DNA of 64,000 nt, from contig NZ_WJBG01000112.1 in NCBI RefSeq assembly GCF_009709555.1, forward strand, positions 206,229 to 270,228. The letters are read 5' to 3'. This document shows, piece by piece, positions 17,103-28,300 of this stretch. The DNA comes from Streptomyces blattellae. Lineage in GTDB: Bacteria > Actinomycetota > Actinomycetes > Streptomycetales > Streptomycetaceae. A program made the translations under genes and the position numbers. The number at the start of each line of letters is the position of its first letter. Position 1 is the first letter of the stretch. The notes beneath the pieces were generated by a model. That model did no database searches and was not told the origin of the DNA. It saw only the letters and a program-made list of their open reading frames with translations.

Positions 17103-18152
17103 TCAGCTGACCTTCTTCGCGTCCTCGATGGCCTTCGCAAGGCTCTCGACCATCGACACGCACTTGTCGTACGACAGAATCGGCTCAGGCGCGCGGGAGA
17201 TGACCTGCCCCGCCTTCACCGCCGGCAGCTGCTTCCATGTGGCCTCGGTGATGTCGGCGGGCTGAATCGCCGACGTACGGTCGTCCATCATGATGATGTC
17301 CGCGGGGTACTTGTCGACGTTCTCCCAGCTGAGGCTCTCGTACCAGCCGCCGCTCTCGGCCATGGCCTTCGCCGGCGGCTCGACGAAGTTCACGCCGAGG
17401 GCCTTGAAGTACTCCAGGTCGATGGAGAGGTTGGAGCCGGAGACGTAGAACAGCTCCGCGCTGGCGGAGCCGGCCATCACCTTGATGTCGGGCTTGGCCT
17501 TGGCGGCGGCGCGCAGCCGGGCCGAGGCGTCCTCGAAGCGCTTCTTGGCGTCGGTGATCTTCGCGGAGTTCACATCCGCGCCGAGCGACTTGGCGAGGTC
17601 CAGCATGCGCTGCAGCGGCTCGGTGATCTGGCGGTCGTAGACGGAGATGCCGACGGTCGGGGCGCCGACGGCGAGGATCTTCTCCTTGGACTCCTCAGGG
17701 ACGTACCAGAGGGTGCCGGCGTCGTCGAACATCGTGGTGATGAGGACGTCCGGGGTGAGTCCGGCGTACTTCTCGACGTTGAACTCGCCCCAGGTGTTGC
17801 CCAGGATGGTCACCTTGCTGATGTCCATGTCGCCGGCCTGGACATCGGGCTTGCCGTCCGTGGTCTCGGTCGGGCCGAAAACACCCTTGACCTCGATGCC
17901 GTAGTCGTAGAGTGCGGCGGCGACACCGGTGAACGCGACGATGTTCGAGGGGGTCTTGTCGGTCTTCGCGGTCTCGCCGCGGTCGTCCTTGAACGACCAG
18001 GGGCCGGACTCCTTCGCGGACGCCGTCGGCTCAGAGCCACTGCTCTCCGCGTCGTCGTCTCCGCAGGCGGTGAGCACTGCACCGAGGCCGAGGGCGCCGC
18101 CGGCGGCGAGTATGCCGCGGCGGGTGAAGTGGGTGGCTCTGGCGTTGGACAT
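17103..18152 (-). CDS. desE: DesE, ferrioxamine-binding lipoprotein
   Basis: A 349-residue periplasmic-binding-protein-type lipoprotein for ferric siderophore uptake. The N-terminus carries a twin-arginine signal (TRRGILAAGGALGLGAVL) with lipobox LTAC, so it is Tat-exported and lipid-anchored. The mature protein has two lobes joined by the long helix typical of FhuD/FecB-type proteins. Conserved pieces include IVAFTGVAAALYDYGIEVKG and PDVLITTMFDD. Start at 18152 is chosen because the signal peptide begins directly after it. An iron box lies about 50 bp upstream. Confidence 0.95.
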   Translation of the reverse strand: MSNARATHFTRRGILAAGGALGLGAVLTACGDDDAESSGSEPTASAKESGPWSFKDDRGETAKTDKTPSNIVAFTGVAAALYDYGIEVKGVFGPTETTDGKPDVQAGDMDISKVTILGNTWGEFNVEKYAGLTPDVLITTMFDDAGTLWYVPEESKEKILAVGAPTVGISVYDRQITEPLQRMLDLAKSLGADVNSAKITDAKKRFEDASARLRAAAKAKPDIKVMAGSASAELFYVSGSNLSIDLEYFKALGVNFVEPPAKAMAESGGWYESLSWENVDKYPADIIMMDDRTSAIQPADITEATWKQLPAVKAGQVISRAPEPILSYDKCVSMVESLAKAIEDAKKVS

Positions 18153-18202
18153 GGTGTGACTGCTTTCGAACGGGGCAAGACGCCCGCCGGACAATTTCGA
18201 AC

Positions 18203-18221
18203 GTAGGTTAGCCTAACCTCA
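18203..18221 (-). promoter_or_regulatory. Iron box controlling desE-desF
   Basis: The sequence GTAGGTTAGCCTAACCTCA contains a perfect 15-bp palindrome AGGTTAGCCTAACCT (18205-18219), a DtxR/DmdR1-type iron box. It lies about 50 bp upstream of desE in its promoter region. Confidence 0.92.
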
Positions 18222-18287
18222 TCAATTGTCACAGGGGTGGGCGACCCCCCCCGTTCGAAGCCAGTGTGAACCCGCTGACCAGCTGCT

Positions 18288-19448
18288 TCAGCCGGTCAGC
18301 CCCAACTCCCGTGCAATCAGCATCCGTTGGACCTCACTGGTGCCCTCGCCGATTTCCAGGATCTTGGAGTCCCGCCACATTCGCGCCACCGGGTATTCGT
18401 TCATGAAGCCGTAGCCGCCGTGGATCTGGGTCGCGTCGCGGGCGTTGTCCACCGCGATCGTCGACGAGTAGAGCTTGGCCAGGGCCGCCTCCTTCTTGAA
18501 GCGTTCCCCGGCCACCAGGCGGGAGGCCGCGTCGCGCCAGGCCAGGCGGGAGGTGTGGGCCTTCATCTCCATGTCCGCGAGCTTGAACTGGATCGCCTGG
18601 TTGGCGCCGATCGGGCGGCCGAAGGCGTGACGTTCCTTCGCGTACTTCACCGACTCGTCCACGCAGCCCTGGGCCAGACCCGTCGCCAGGGCCGCGATGG
18701 CGATGCGGCCCTCGTCGAGGATGTGCAGGAACTGGGCGTAGCCCCGGCCCTCTTCGCCCAGCAGGTTCGCCGCCGGGACCCGGACGTCGGAGAAGGACAG
18801 CTCACGGGTGTCGGAGGCGTTCCAGCCGACCTTCGAGTAGGGCGCGGCGACCGTGAACCCCGGGGTGCCCGACGGGACGATGATCGCGGAGATCAGAGGC
18901 TTGCCGTCCGGCTTGCGGCCCGTCACCGCGGTGACCGTCACCAACCCCGTGATGTCGGTACCGGAGTTGGTGATGAAGCACTTCGTGCCGTTGATCACCC
19001 ATTCATTCGTCTCGGCGTCCAGCCGGGCCGTCGTACGCGTCGCGCCCGCGTCGCTGCCGCCGTCCGGCTCGGTCAGGCCGAAGGCGCCGAGGATTTCGCC
19101 GGTGCAAAGACGGGGGAGCCACTCGCGCTTCTGCTCCTCGGTACCGAAGAGATGGATCGGCATCGCGCCGAGCGAGACACCGGCCTCCAGGGTGATGGCC
19201 ACCGAGGAGTCCACGCGGGCGAGTTCCTCCAGGGCGAGGCCCAGCGCCAGATAGTCGCCGCCCATACCGCCGTACTCCTCCGGGAACGGCAGTCCGAACA
19301 GGCCCATGCGGCCCATCTCGCGGACGATCTCGTACGGGAATTCATGGTGTTCGTAGAACTCGCCGATCTTGGGTGCGACAACATCGTGAGCGAACTGCTC
19401 GACCGTACGGCGGAGTTCTTCGAGTTCGGGGGAGAGGTGGTGGTCCAT
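18288..19448 (-). CDS. acdH: Acyl-CoA dehydrogenase (isovaleryl-CoA dehydrogenase-like, AcdH type)
   Basis: A 386-residue FAD-dependent dehydrogenase. The family signatures are present: FGLTEPDGGSDAGATRTTA near residue 130, KCFITNSGTDI, and the C-terminal QIHGGYGFMNEYPVARMWRD with SKILEIGEGTSEVQRMLIAR. The catalytic Glu is expected near the C-terminal third, as in isovaleryl/short-branched enzymes. ATG at 19448 lies six bases from the HMG-CoA lyase stop, and an AAGGAG spans that junction. Gene context (HMG-CoA lyase plus biotin-dependent carboxylase) points to isovaleryl-CoA to 3-methylcrotonyl-CoA in leucine breakdown. Confidence 0.9.
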   Translation of the reverse strand: MDHHLSPELEELRRTVEQFAHDVVAPKIGEFYEHHEFPYEIVREMGRMGLFGLPFPEEYGGMGGDYLALGLALEELARVDSSVAITLEAGVSLGAMPIHLFGTEEQKREWLPRLCTGEILGAFGLTEPDGGSDAGATRTTARLDAETNEWVINGTKCFITNSGTDITGLVTVTAVTGRKPDGKPLISAIIVPSGTPGFTVAAPYSKVGWNASDTRELSFSDVRVPAANLLGEEGRGYAQFLHILDEGRIAIAALATGLAQGCVDESVKYAKERHAFGRPIGANQAIQFKLADMEMKAHTSRLAWRDAASRLVAGERFKKEAALAKLYSSTIAVDNARDATQIHGGYGFMNEYPVARMWRDSKILEIGEGTSEVQRMLIARELGLTG

Positions 19449-19454
19449 GGCAGG

Positions 19455-20407
19455 TCACTGCTCCTTGTGGGGCTGCGGTGTTTCACCGAGTGCGCGGACG
19501 GTGCGGGAGGGGCTGGGCCGGCCCAGGTGGCCGGCCATCCAGACGCTGGTGGCGACGAGGCGGCCGAGGTCTACCCCGGTCTCGACGCCGAGTCCCTGGA
19601 GCAGCCAGAGAAGGTCTTCCGTGGCGAGGTTGCCGGTGGCGGACTTGGCGTACGGGCAGCCGCCGAGGCCGCCCGCCGAGGCGTCGACGGTGGTGACACC
19701 GTGTTGCAGCGCGGCCAAGGTGTTGGCGAGCGCCTGCCCGTACGTGTCGTGGAAGTGCACGCCCAACGCGCTGGTCGGGACGGCCTGTTCATTGAGTGCG
19801 GCGAGGAGTTCGCGGACATGGCCCGGGGTCGCCACGCCGATCGTGTCGCCCAGGCTCAGCTCGTCGCAGCCCATGTCCAGCAGGGCCTTGGCGACGTGCA
19901 CGACCTGGTGGACCGGGACCGGGCCCTCCCACGGGTCGCCGAAGCACATCGACAGATAGCCGCGCACATGGACCTGCCCGGCCTTCGCCCGCGCGACCAC
20001 CGGCTCGAACATGGCCAGCGACTCGTCGACCGTCCGGTTGAGGTTCGCCTTCGCGAAGGACTCCGTGGCGCTGGCGAAGACGGCGACGTGGGTGGCCCCG
20101 AGGGACAGCGCCCGGTCCAGTCCCCGTTCGTTCGGCACGAGCACCGGGAGCGCGACCGGCAGCCCGCTCACGGCCGGGAACAGCTGTTCCGCGTCCGCCA
20201 GTTGGGGCACCCACTTGGGGTGGACGAAGCTGGTGGCCTCGATCGTCGTCAGGCCCGCGTCGGCCAGCCGGCGGATGAACTCCGCCTTGACCTCGGTCGG
20301 CACGGTCGACTTCTCGTTCTGCAGCCCGTCGCGCGCGCCCACCTCGTGGATCCGCACGCGTGCGGGCAGCCCCCGGGCCGGTACGACCATGGGGAGTCCT
20401 GGAACCG

Positions 20408-20411
<4 letters not shown>
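19455..20411 (-). CDS. Hydroxymethylglutaryl-CoA lyase
   Basis: A 318-residue DRE-TIM metallolyase that splits HMG-CoA into acetoacetate and acetyl-CoA, the last step of leucine catabolism. Motifs are VGARDGLQNEKS near the N-terminus (metal Asp and catalytic Arg), LSLGDTIGVATPGHV, HFHDTYG (metal His pair), and the signature GGLGGCPYAKSATGNLATED with the catalytic Cys. The ATG overlaps the carboxylase-alpha stop as ATGA, so translation is coupled. Confidence 0.95.
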
Positions 20412-22501
<2,090 letters not shown>

Positions 22502-22515
22502 GGTCGTAGGTCCCC

Positions 22516-24132
22516 TCACATCCGGAAGACGCCGAACTGGGGCTCGCCCAGGGGCGCGTTTGCGCACGCGGTCAGCGCCAGGCCCAGCACCTGGCGGGTC
22601 TCCAGCGGGTCGATGACGCCGTCGTCCCAGAGGCGGGCGGTGGCGTAGTAAGCGCTCCCCTGGCGCTCGTACTGCGCGCGGATCGGCGCCTTGAAGTCCT
22701 CTTCCTCGTCCTGGGGCCAGGACTCGCCGCGGGCTTCCAGCTGGTCCCGCTTGACGGTGGCGAGGACGGAGGCGGCCTGCTCGCCGCCCATGACGGAGAT
22801 CTTGGCGCCGGGCCACATCCACAGGAAGCGGGGGGAGTAGGCCCGGCCGCACATGGAGTAGTTCCCCGCGCCGTAGGACCCGCCCACCACCACGGTCAGC
22901 TTCGGTACCCGGGTCGTGGCGACCGCTGTCACCATCTTGGCGCCGTGCTTGGCGATGCCGCCCGCCTCGTAGTCCCGCCCCACCATGAACCCCGAGATGT
23001 TCTGCAGGAACACCAGCGGGATCCCGCGCTGGTCGCACAGCTCGATGAAGTGGGCGCCCTTCTGGGCGGACTCGGAGAACAGGATGCCGTTGTTGGCGAC
23101 GATGCCGACCGGGTGGCCGTGGATCCGGGCGAAGCCGGTGACCAGGGTCTGCCCGAACTCGGACTTGAACTCGGAGAAGCGGGAGCCGTCCGTGACGCGC
23201 GCGATGATCTCGCGGACGTCGTACGGCGTACGGGGGTCGGCGGGCACGGCGCCGTACAGCCCGTAAGGGTCGGCCTTGGGCTCCTCGGCAGGCTCCACGG
23301 ACCACGGCAGCGGTCCGCGCGCGGGGAGCGTGGCGACGATGTTCCGGACGATCCGCAGCGCGTGCGCGTCGTCCTCCGCGAGGTGGTCGGTCACGCCGGA
23401 CACCCGCGAGTGGACCTCGCCGCCGCCCAGCTCCTCGGCGGTGACGACCTCACCGGTGGCGGCCTTCACCAGCGGGGGCCCGCCGAGAAAGATCGTCCCC
23501 TGATTGCGGACGATCACGGCCTCGTCGCTCATCGCGGGCACATACGCGCCTCCGGCGGTGCACGACCCGAGCACCGCCGCGATCTGCGGAATCCCGGCCG
23601 CCGACATCCGCGCCTGGTTGAAGAAGATCCGCCCGAAGTGCTCGCGGTCGGGGAAGACCTCGTCCTGCATGGGCAGGAAGGCGCCGCCGGAGTCGACGAG
23701 ATAGAGACAGGGCAGCCGGTTCTCAAGGGCGACTTCCTGCGCCCGCAGATGCTTCTTCACGGTGATGGGGTAGTACGTCCCCCCCTTCACGGTGGCGTCA
23801 TTGGCGACGATCACGCACTCGCGCCCGCTGACCCGCCCGATCCCGGCGATGACACCGCCGGCCGGGGCCTGTCCGTCGTACATCCCGTCGGCCGCGAGCG
23901 GGGCCAGCTCCAGGAAGGGCGAGCCGGGGTCGAGCAGGGTGTCGACCCGGTCGCGGGGCAGCAGCTTGCCGCGTGCGGTGTGGCGGGCGCGGGCCTTCTC
24001 ACCGCCGCCGAGCCGGGCGGCGGCCAGCTTGCCGTGCAGTTCCTCCACGAGCGCCAGCTGTGCCGCCTCGTTGGCCCGCCAGGCCTCCGACGCGGGCTCT
24101 GCCGCGCTGTGGAGCTCCGGTGCCTGTTGCAT
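22516..24132 (-). CDS. Acyl-CoA carboxylase carboxyltransferase (beta) subunit, probable methylcrotonyl-CoA carboxylase
   Basis: A 538-residue carboxyltransferase with the N and C crotonase-like halves. Features are [77 protein letters not shown] and [20 protein letters not shown]. The last two resemble MCC-beta more than propionyl-CoA carboxylase. ATG at 24132 is used; an in-frame GTG four codons upstream (24144) overlaps the SD region and is an alternative. It is the first gene of the operon, transcribed away from a TetR repressor with twin operators between them, and lies 14 bp before the alpha subunit. Confidence 0.93.
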   Translation of the reverse strand: MQQAPELHSAAEPASEAWRANEAAQLALVEELHGKLAAARLGGGEKARARHTARGKLLPRDRVDTLLDPGSPFLELAPLAADGMYDGQAPAGGVIAGIGRVSGRECVIVANDATVKGGTYYPITVKKHLRAQEVALENRLPCLYLVDSGGAFLPMQDEVFPDREHFGRIFFNQARMSAAGIPQIAAVLGSCTAGGAYVPAMSDEAVIVRNQGTIFLGGPPLVKAATGEVVTAEELGGGEVHSRVSGVTDHLAEDDAHALRIVRNIVATLPARGPLPWSVEPAEEPKADPYGLYGAVPADPRTPYDVREIIARVTDGSRFSEFKSEFGQTLVTGFARIHGHPVGIVANNGILFSESAQKGAHFIELCDQRGIPLVFLQNISGFMVGRDYEAGGIAKHGAKMVTAVATTRVPKLTVVVGGSYGAGNYSMCGRAYSPRFLWMWPGAKISVMGGEQAASVLATVKRDQLEARGESWPQDEEEDFKAPIRAQYERQGSAYYATARLWDDGVIDPLETRQVLGLALTACANAPLGEPQFGVFRM

Positions 24133-24152
24133 CCTGCGGTCCACCTCACCTT

Positions 24153-24168
24153 GTTAATGAGCGTTAAC
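24153..24168. promoter_or_regulatory. TetR operator, copy 1 (proximal to the carboxylase operon)
   Basis: GTTAATGAGCGTTAAC is an imperfect 16-bp inverted repeat with the same half-sites as copy 2. It lies 20 bp upstream of the carboxylase beta start. Confidence 0.75.
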
Positions 24169-24181
24169 GCACTCCCTTCAG

Positions 24182-24197
24182 GTTAACGACCGCTAAC
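24182..24197. promoter_or_regulatory. TetR operator, copy 2 (proximal to tetR)
   Basis: GTTAACGACCGCTAAC is a 16-bp inverted repeat (GTTAacg/cgcTAAC-like half-sites), 29 bp centre-to-centre from copy 1. It covers the predicted -35 of the tetR promoter. Confidence 0.75.
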
Positions 24198-24212
24198 CTC
24201 CCTGTCTAGAAT
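24183..24212 (+). promoter_or_regulatory. Predicted tetR promoter (leaderless transcript)
   Basis: TTAACG (24183-24188) and TAGAAT (24207-24212) form a -35/-10 pair with 18-bp spacing. Transcription would begin about seven bases later, on or beside the ATG at 24220, and there is no SD. This implies a leaderless mRNA. Confidence 0.6.
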
Positions 24213-24219
24213 TGGCTCC

Positions 24220-24816
24220 ATGGCCACCAGAACCGACACCCCCACCCGCCGTGAGCAGATCCTCAAGGAGGCGGCCCGGCTCTTCGCCGAGCGCGGCTTC
24301 CACGGGGTCGGAGTCGACGAGATAGGAGCCGCGGTGGGCATCAGCGGCCCCGGGCTCTACCGCCATTTCGCGGGCAAGGACGCGATGCTCGCCGAGCTGC
24401 TCGTGGGCATCAGCGGCCAGCTCCTGACCGGCGCGAAGCGGCGCCTCGCGGAGGCCGACGGGGTGCCGGCCACGGCCGTCCTCGACTCCCTCATCGAGGG
24501 CCACATCGACTTCGCCCTCGACGACCGCCCCCTCATCACCCTGCACGACCGCGAGCTGGACCGCCTCCGCGACAGCGACCGCAAGCTCGTGCGCCAGCTC
24601 CAGCGGCAGTACGTCGAGCTGTGGGTGGAGGTGGTGCGGGAGGTGTACCCGGGGTTGTCCGAGCCGACGGCCCGCTCGGCCGTGCACTCGGTGTTCGGCC
24701 TGCTGAACTCGACGCCCCACCTGGGCAGGCCGGGCTCGCTGCCGGGGCGGGGGGCCACGGCGGAGCTATTGCACCGGATGGCTCGGGGGGCGTTCGGGGC
24801 GGCGGGGGTGGGGTGA
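24220..24816 (+). CDS. TetR-family repressor of the leucine-catabolism operon
   Basis: A 198-residue regulator. The TetR HTH lies at residues about 10-56: RREQILKEAARLFAERGFHG, VGVDEIGAAVGISGPGLYRH, FAGKDAMLAELL. The C-terminal helical ligand domain resembles acyl-CoA-responsive TetR proteins, but the ligand is not evident. It is divergent from the carboxylase operon with two matching inverted repeats in the 87-bp gap, which implies self-repression and repression of the operon. It is the last core gene before an accessory island. Confidence 0.9.
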   Translation: MATRTDTPTRREQILKEAARLFAERGFHGVGVDEIGAAVGISGPGLYRHFAGKDAMLAELLVGISGQLLTGAKRRLAEADGVPATAVLDSLIEGHIDFALDDRPLITLHDRELDRLRDSDRKLVRQLQRQYVELWVEVVREVYPGLSEPTARSAVHSVFGLLNSTPHLGRPGSLPGRGATAELLHRMARGAFGAAGVG

Positions 24817-25072
24817 GGCGCGGGGCGCGGGCCGGGCGCCGGGCGGGCCCGAGACCGGCGTGTGCCTGGCGGGCCTGACGATGGGCGTGCGCTGGGCGGG
24901 TCTGGCTGGTGTGGCGACGGGTGTGCGCTGGGCGGGTCTGGCTGGTGTGGCGACGGGTGTGCGCTGGGCGGGCGTGGCGCCAGGAGCGGGCCTGGCGCCC
25001 GGCGAGGGGCTGAACGCCCGGCGAGGGCCTGGTGCCCGGCGTGTGCTGGGCGCCCCCTCTTCCGTTCTTCCG
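24817..25072. repeat. GC-rich gap with 36-bp tandem repeat
   Basis: No gene is supported here. TGCGCTGGGCGGG recurs at 24888, 24924 and 24960 with exactly 36-bp spacing. The first two units are nearly identical and the third degenerates after about 15 bases. This stretch marks the left boundary of the accessory island. Confidence 0.8.
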
Positions 25073-25330
25073 TCAGCCGAAGGTCAGCTTGTTGACGCCC
25101 CATTCACTGGCCGCGGACTGCACCGTGGTGGCGTCGCCGATGGTGTTCCGGCCGCCCGTGTGCAGGGCGATGCTCCCGTCGGAGGCGAGGGCCCAGATGT
25201 CGGGGATGTCGTCCCCGTTGACGTCCGGGGTGCCGTAGAGGTGGGTGACGGGTGTGGTGGCCTCGCTCCAGCCCTCGGCGTAGACGGTGTCCTTGCCGTT
25301 CAGGGAACCGGCGGCCGTGGACAGTGAGGC
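25073..25330 (-). pseudogene. C-terminal fragment of an FG-GAP/VCBS-repeat secreted protein
   Basis: On the minus strand the last 85 or so codons before TGA at 25073 encode THLYGTPDVNGDDIPDIWAL, then ASDGSIALHTGG, then a C-terminus ending NKLTFG. PDVNGDDIPDI is the calcium-binding-like core of FG-GAP repeats found in secreted Streptomyces proteins. Upstream of about 25330 the frame runs into sequence antisense to the RHS gene, so the front of this gene is missing. It is a remnant fused tail-outward to a truncated RHS gene. Confidence 0.75.
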
Positions 25331-25366
25331 AAGACCAGCGACCTGTGCTGGGGGTCGTACAACGCG

Positions 25367-28300
25367 GTGCTCACCCTCGGCGGCACGACGACCGAGCTGG
25401 TGCTCCCCGACGGAGCCAAAGCCGTGGGTGACAGCTGGGTCACCGCCAACGGCGACGGCTCGCGCGTGGAACTGCTGAAGAACACCGACTTCGCCAACGG
25501 CGACGACGGCGAGCACTGGCGCGTCACCACCCGGGACGGCACCCAGTACTACTTCGGCCGGAACAAGCTCCCCGGCTGGGAGGACGGCGACGCGACCACC
25601 GCCTCCGTGCTGTCCGTGCCCGTGGCGGGCAACCAGGACGAGGAGCCCTGCCACGCCGAGAAGTTCGCGGACTCCTTCTGCGATCAGGCCTGGCGCTGGA
25701 ACCTCGACTACGTGGTCGATCCGCAGGGCAACGCCATGTCCCTGTGGTGGGGGCGCGAGAACAACTACTACGCCAAGAACATGAAGTACGACGCCCCGGT
25801 GCTCTACCACCGGGGCGGCTACCTCCGGTCCATCAAGTACGGCCAGCGCGAGAGCTACGACCAGGACGACTCCACCCTCGACAACGAGCCCATCGCCCGT
25901 GTCGACTTCGAAGTGGACGAACGCTGCTTCGGCGAAGGAGTCTGCACCGAGACCAACTTCACGTCCGGAGACCACGACAAGAACCGCATCTGGTACGACA
26001 CCCCGGCCGACCTGTACTGCTCGGGCAGGAGCGGCGAGGAATGCTACGTGCCCGTGCCCACCTTCTGGTCGCGCAAGCGGCTCGCCACGGTCACCACCAA
26101 GGCCCAGCGCACCGAGGGCTCCACCGCTCAGACGCCGGTCGACAGCTGGACACTCCAGCAGTCGCTGCCCGCCGACGCGACGGACGAGGGCGCGGCGCTG
26201 TGGCTGGAGTCCATCACCCGGACCGGCTACGCACCCGACGGCGAGACCACAAAGAGACTCAACCCGGTGCGCTTCGTCGCGAACAGCGAGTCCATGCCCA
26301 ACCGGGTGCGGGAGGGTGCGGCCGACAAGAATCCCGTCTTCGACCGGCTGCGCATCGCACGGGTCGTCAGTGAGTACGGCGGCGAGACCCTGGTCGAGTA
26401 CAACAAGCCCGAGGGCGCCTGCAAGACAGGCAGTGGTTTCCCCGAGCCGGAGTCGAACACCGGGCTGTGCTTCCCGGTCTACTGGCATCCAGACCCCGAC
26501 AAAGCCGACGAAAGCCTCAGCTGGTTCAACAAGTACGTAGTCGACTTCGTCGAGGAGAAGCCGGCCGTCGTCGGTGTCCCGGACGTGACGACCACGTACG
26601 ACTACGGCGGCACCGGCGGCGCCTGGGCGCTGAACCAGGCCGAGTTCTCCAAGAAGAAGACCCGCACCTATGACCAGTGGCGAGGCTTCTCCCTGGTCAC
26701 GACGTACACGGGGGAGGATTCAAGCACCCCGTACATGAGCACGAAGCAATCCATGTCCGCGACCCGCTACTTCCGCGGCATGGACGGCGATCCGCTGCCC
26801 GGCGGCTCCGCCCGCTCGGTGACCGTCCGCGACGCCGAGGGCGCCGAGATCGCCCGGGACTCGGAGGCATTCCAGGGCCGGGTCGCCGAAACTCTCACTT
26901 ACACCGGTGCGGGCGGCGAACTGGTCACCCGCACCGTCGACAGACCGACCGCGACCGTCCTCGCCACCCGCCCGCGCGGCGACGGCATTCCCCCGCTCAG
27001 GGCGTACCGGGTCCTGGACAGCGACACCATCACGGTGACCCGCGCCTCGGACACGTCGAGTGGGGCGAAGCAGTGGCGCACCACGGAAACCAGCACCACT
27101 TACGAGGCCAAGTACGGCCTGCCCGTCCAGGTCGAGTCGTGGGGCGATGTCGACAAGGAGGGCGACGAGTCCTGCACGGTCACGTCGTATGTCCACAACA
27201 CCGACGCTCACCTGATCGGTCTGGACAAGCAGACGCTGACCACGGCGGGCACCTGCGCGCAGGCGTCCACGGCGACGGCCGACGACTGGATCTCGGGCGC
27301 CCGGGTCGCGTACGACGACGGGGAGGTCGGTGACGCGCCGACCACCGGCCTGCCCACGCGGACCTACGACGTCAGCGGCAACGGCGGCGCCTGGAAACTC
27401 AGCGGCACGATCACCTACGACGAGTACGGCCGGGTGAAGTCCGCGGACGACGCCGCTGGCAGTACCGACACCACGACGTACATCCCCGACCACGGTCAGG
27501 TGTACTCGATCGTCACGACCAACGAACTGCGCCACACGGCGAAGACCTTCCTGGAGCCCGGCCGCGGCACCTCATGGAAGGAGGAGGACGCCAACAGCCG
27601 TACCACCCATTACGCCTACGACGCCCTGGGCCGGACGACGGCCACCTGGGGCGACGCGACCAAGACCACATCCACCACGCCCGCGGTGAAGATCGCGTAC
27701 GACACCACGATCGGTGAGCCGGTGTCGGTGGTGACCTCGACGCTCACCGACGCGGGCACCTACGCGGACAGCGTGGTGATCTACGACGGTCTCGGCCGCG
27801 AGCGGCAGAAGCAGACTCCGGCGGTCGGCGAGGGCCGGCTGATCACGGACGTCCTCTACAGCGCCAACGGCACCATCGCGCAGACCAACAACGCGTACTA
27901 CGCGCCAGGTGAGCCGTCCACGATCCCCTTCGAACTGGACTCGGACTCGCAGGTGCCGAACGCGACGCTCTACGCGTACGACGGTCTGGGCCGGGTCCTG
28001 TCGGAGACGCCGTACGAATCGGGCAAGGAGAAGTCCGGGAAGGCGACGCGCTACCAGTACGGCTACGACAACTCCACCGTGATCGAGCCCGAGGGCGGCG
28101 CGGCGCAGCGCAGTTACACCGACGCGCTGGGCCGCACGGTCCGCGTGGACACCTTCACGGACGCGGCGCGCACGAAGTACCGCTCCACGACGTACGAGTT
28201 CGACGAGCGCGGGGACATGACCGGCGCGGAGGACTCCGAGGGCAATCGCTGGACGTGGCAGTTCGACGCGCGGGGCCGGGAGATCCGGTCCGTGGACCCG

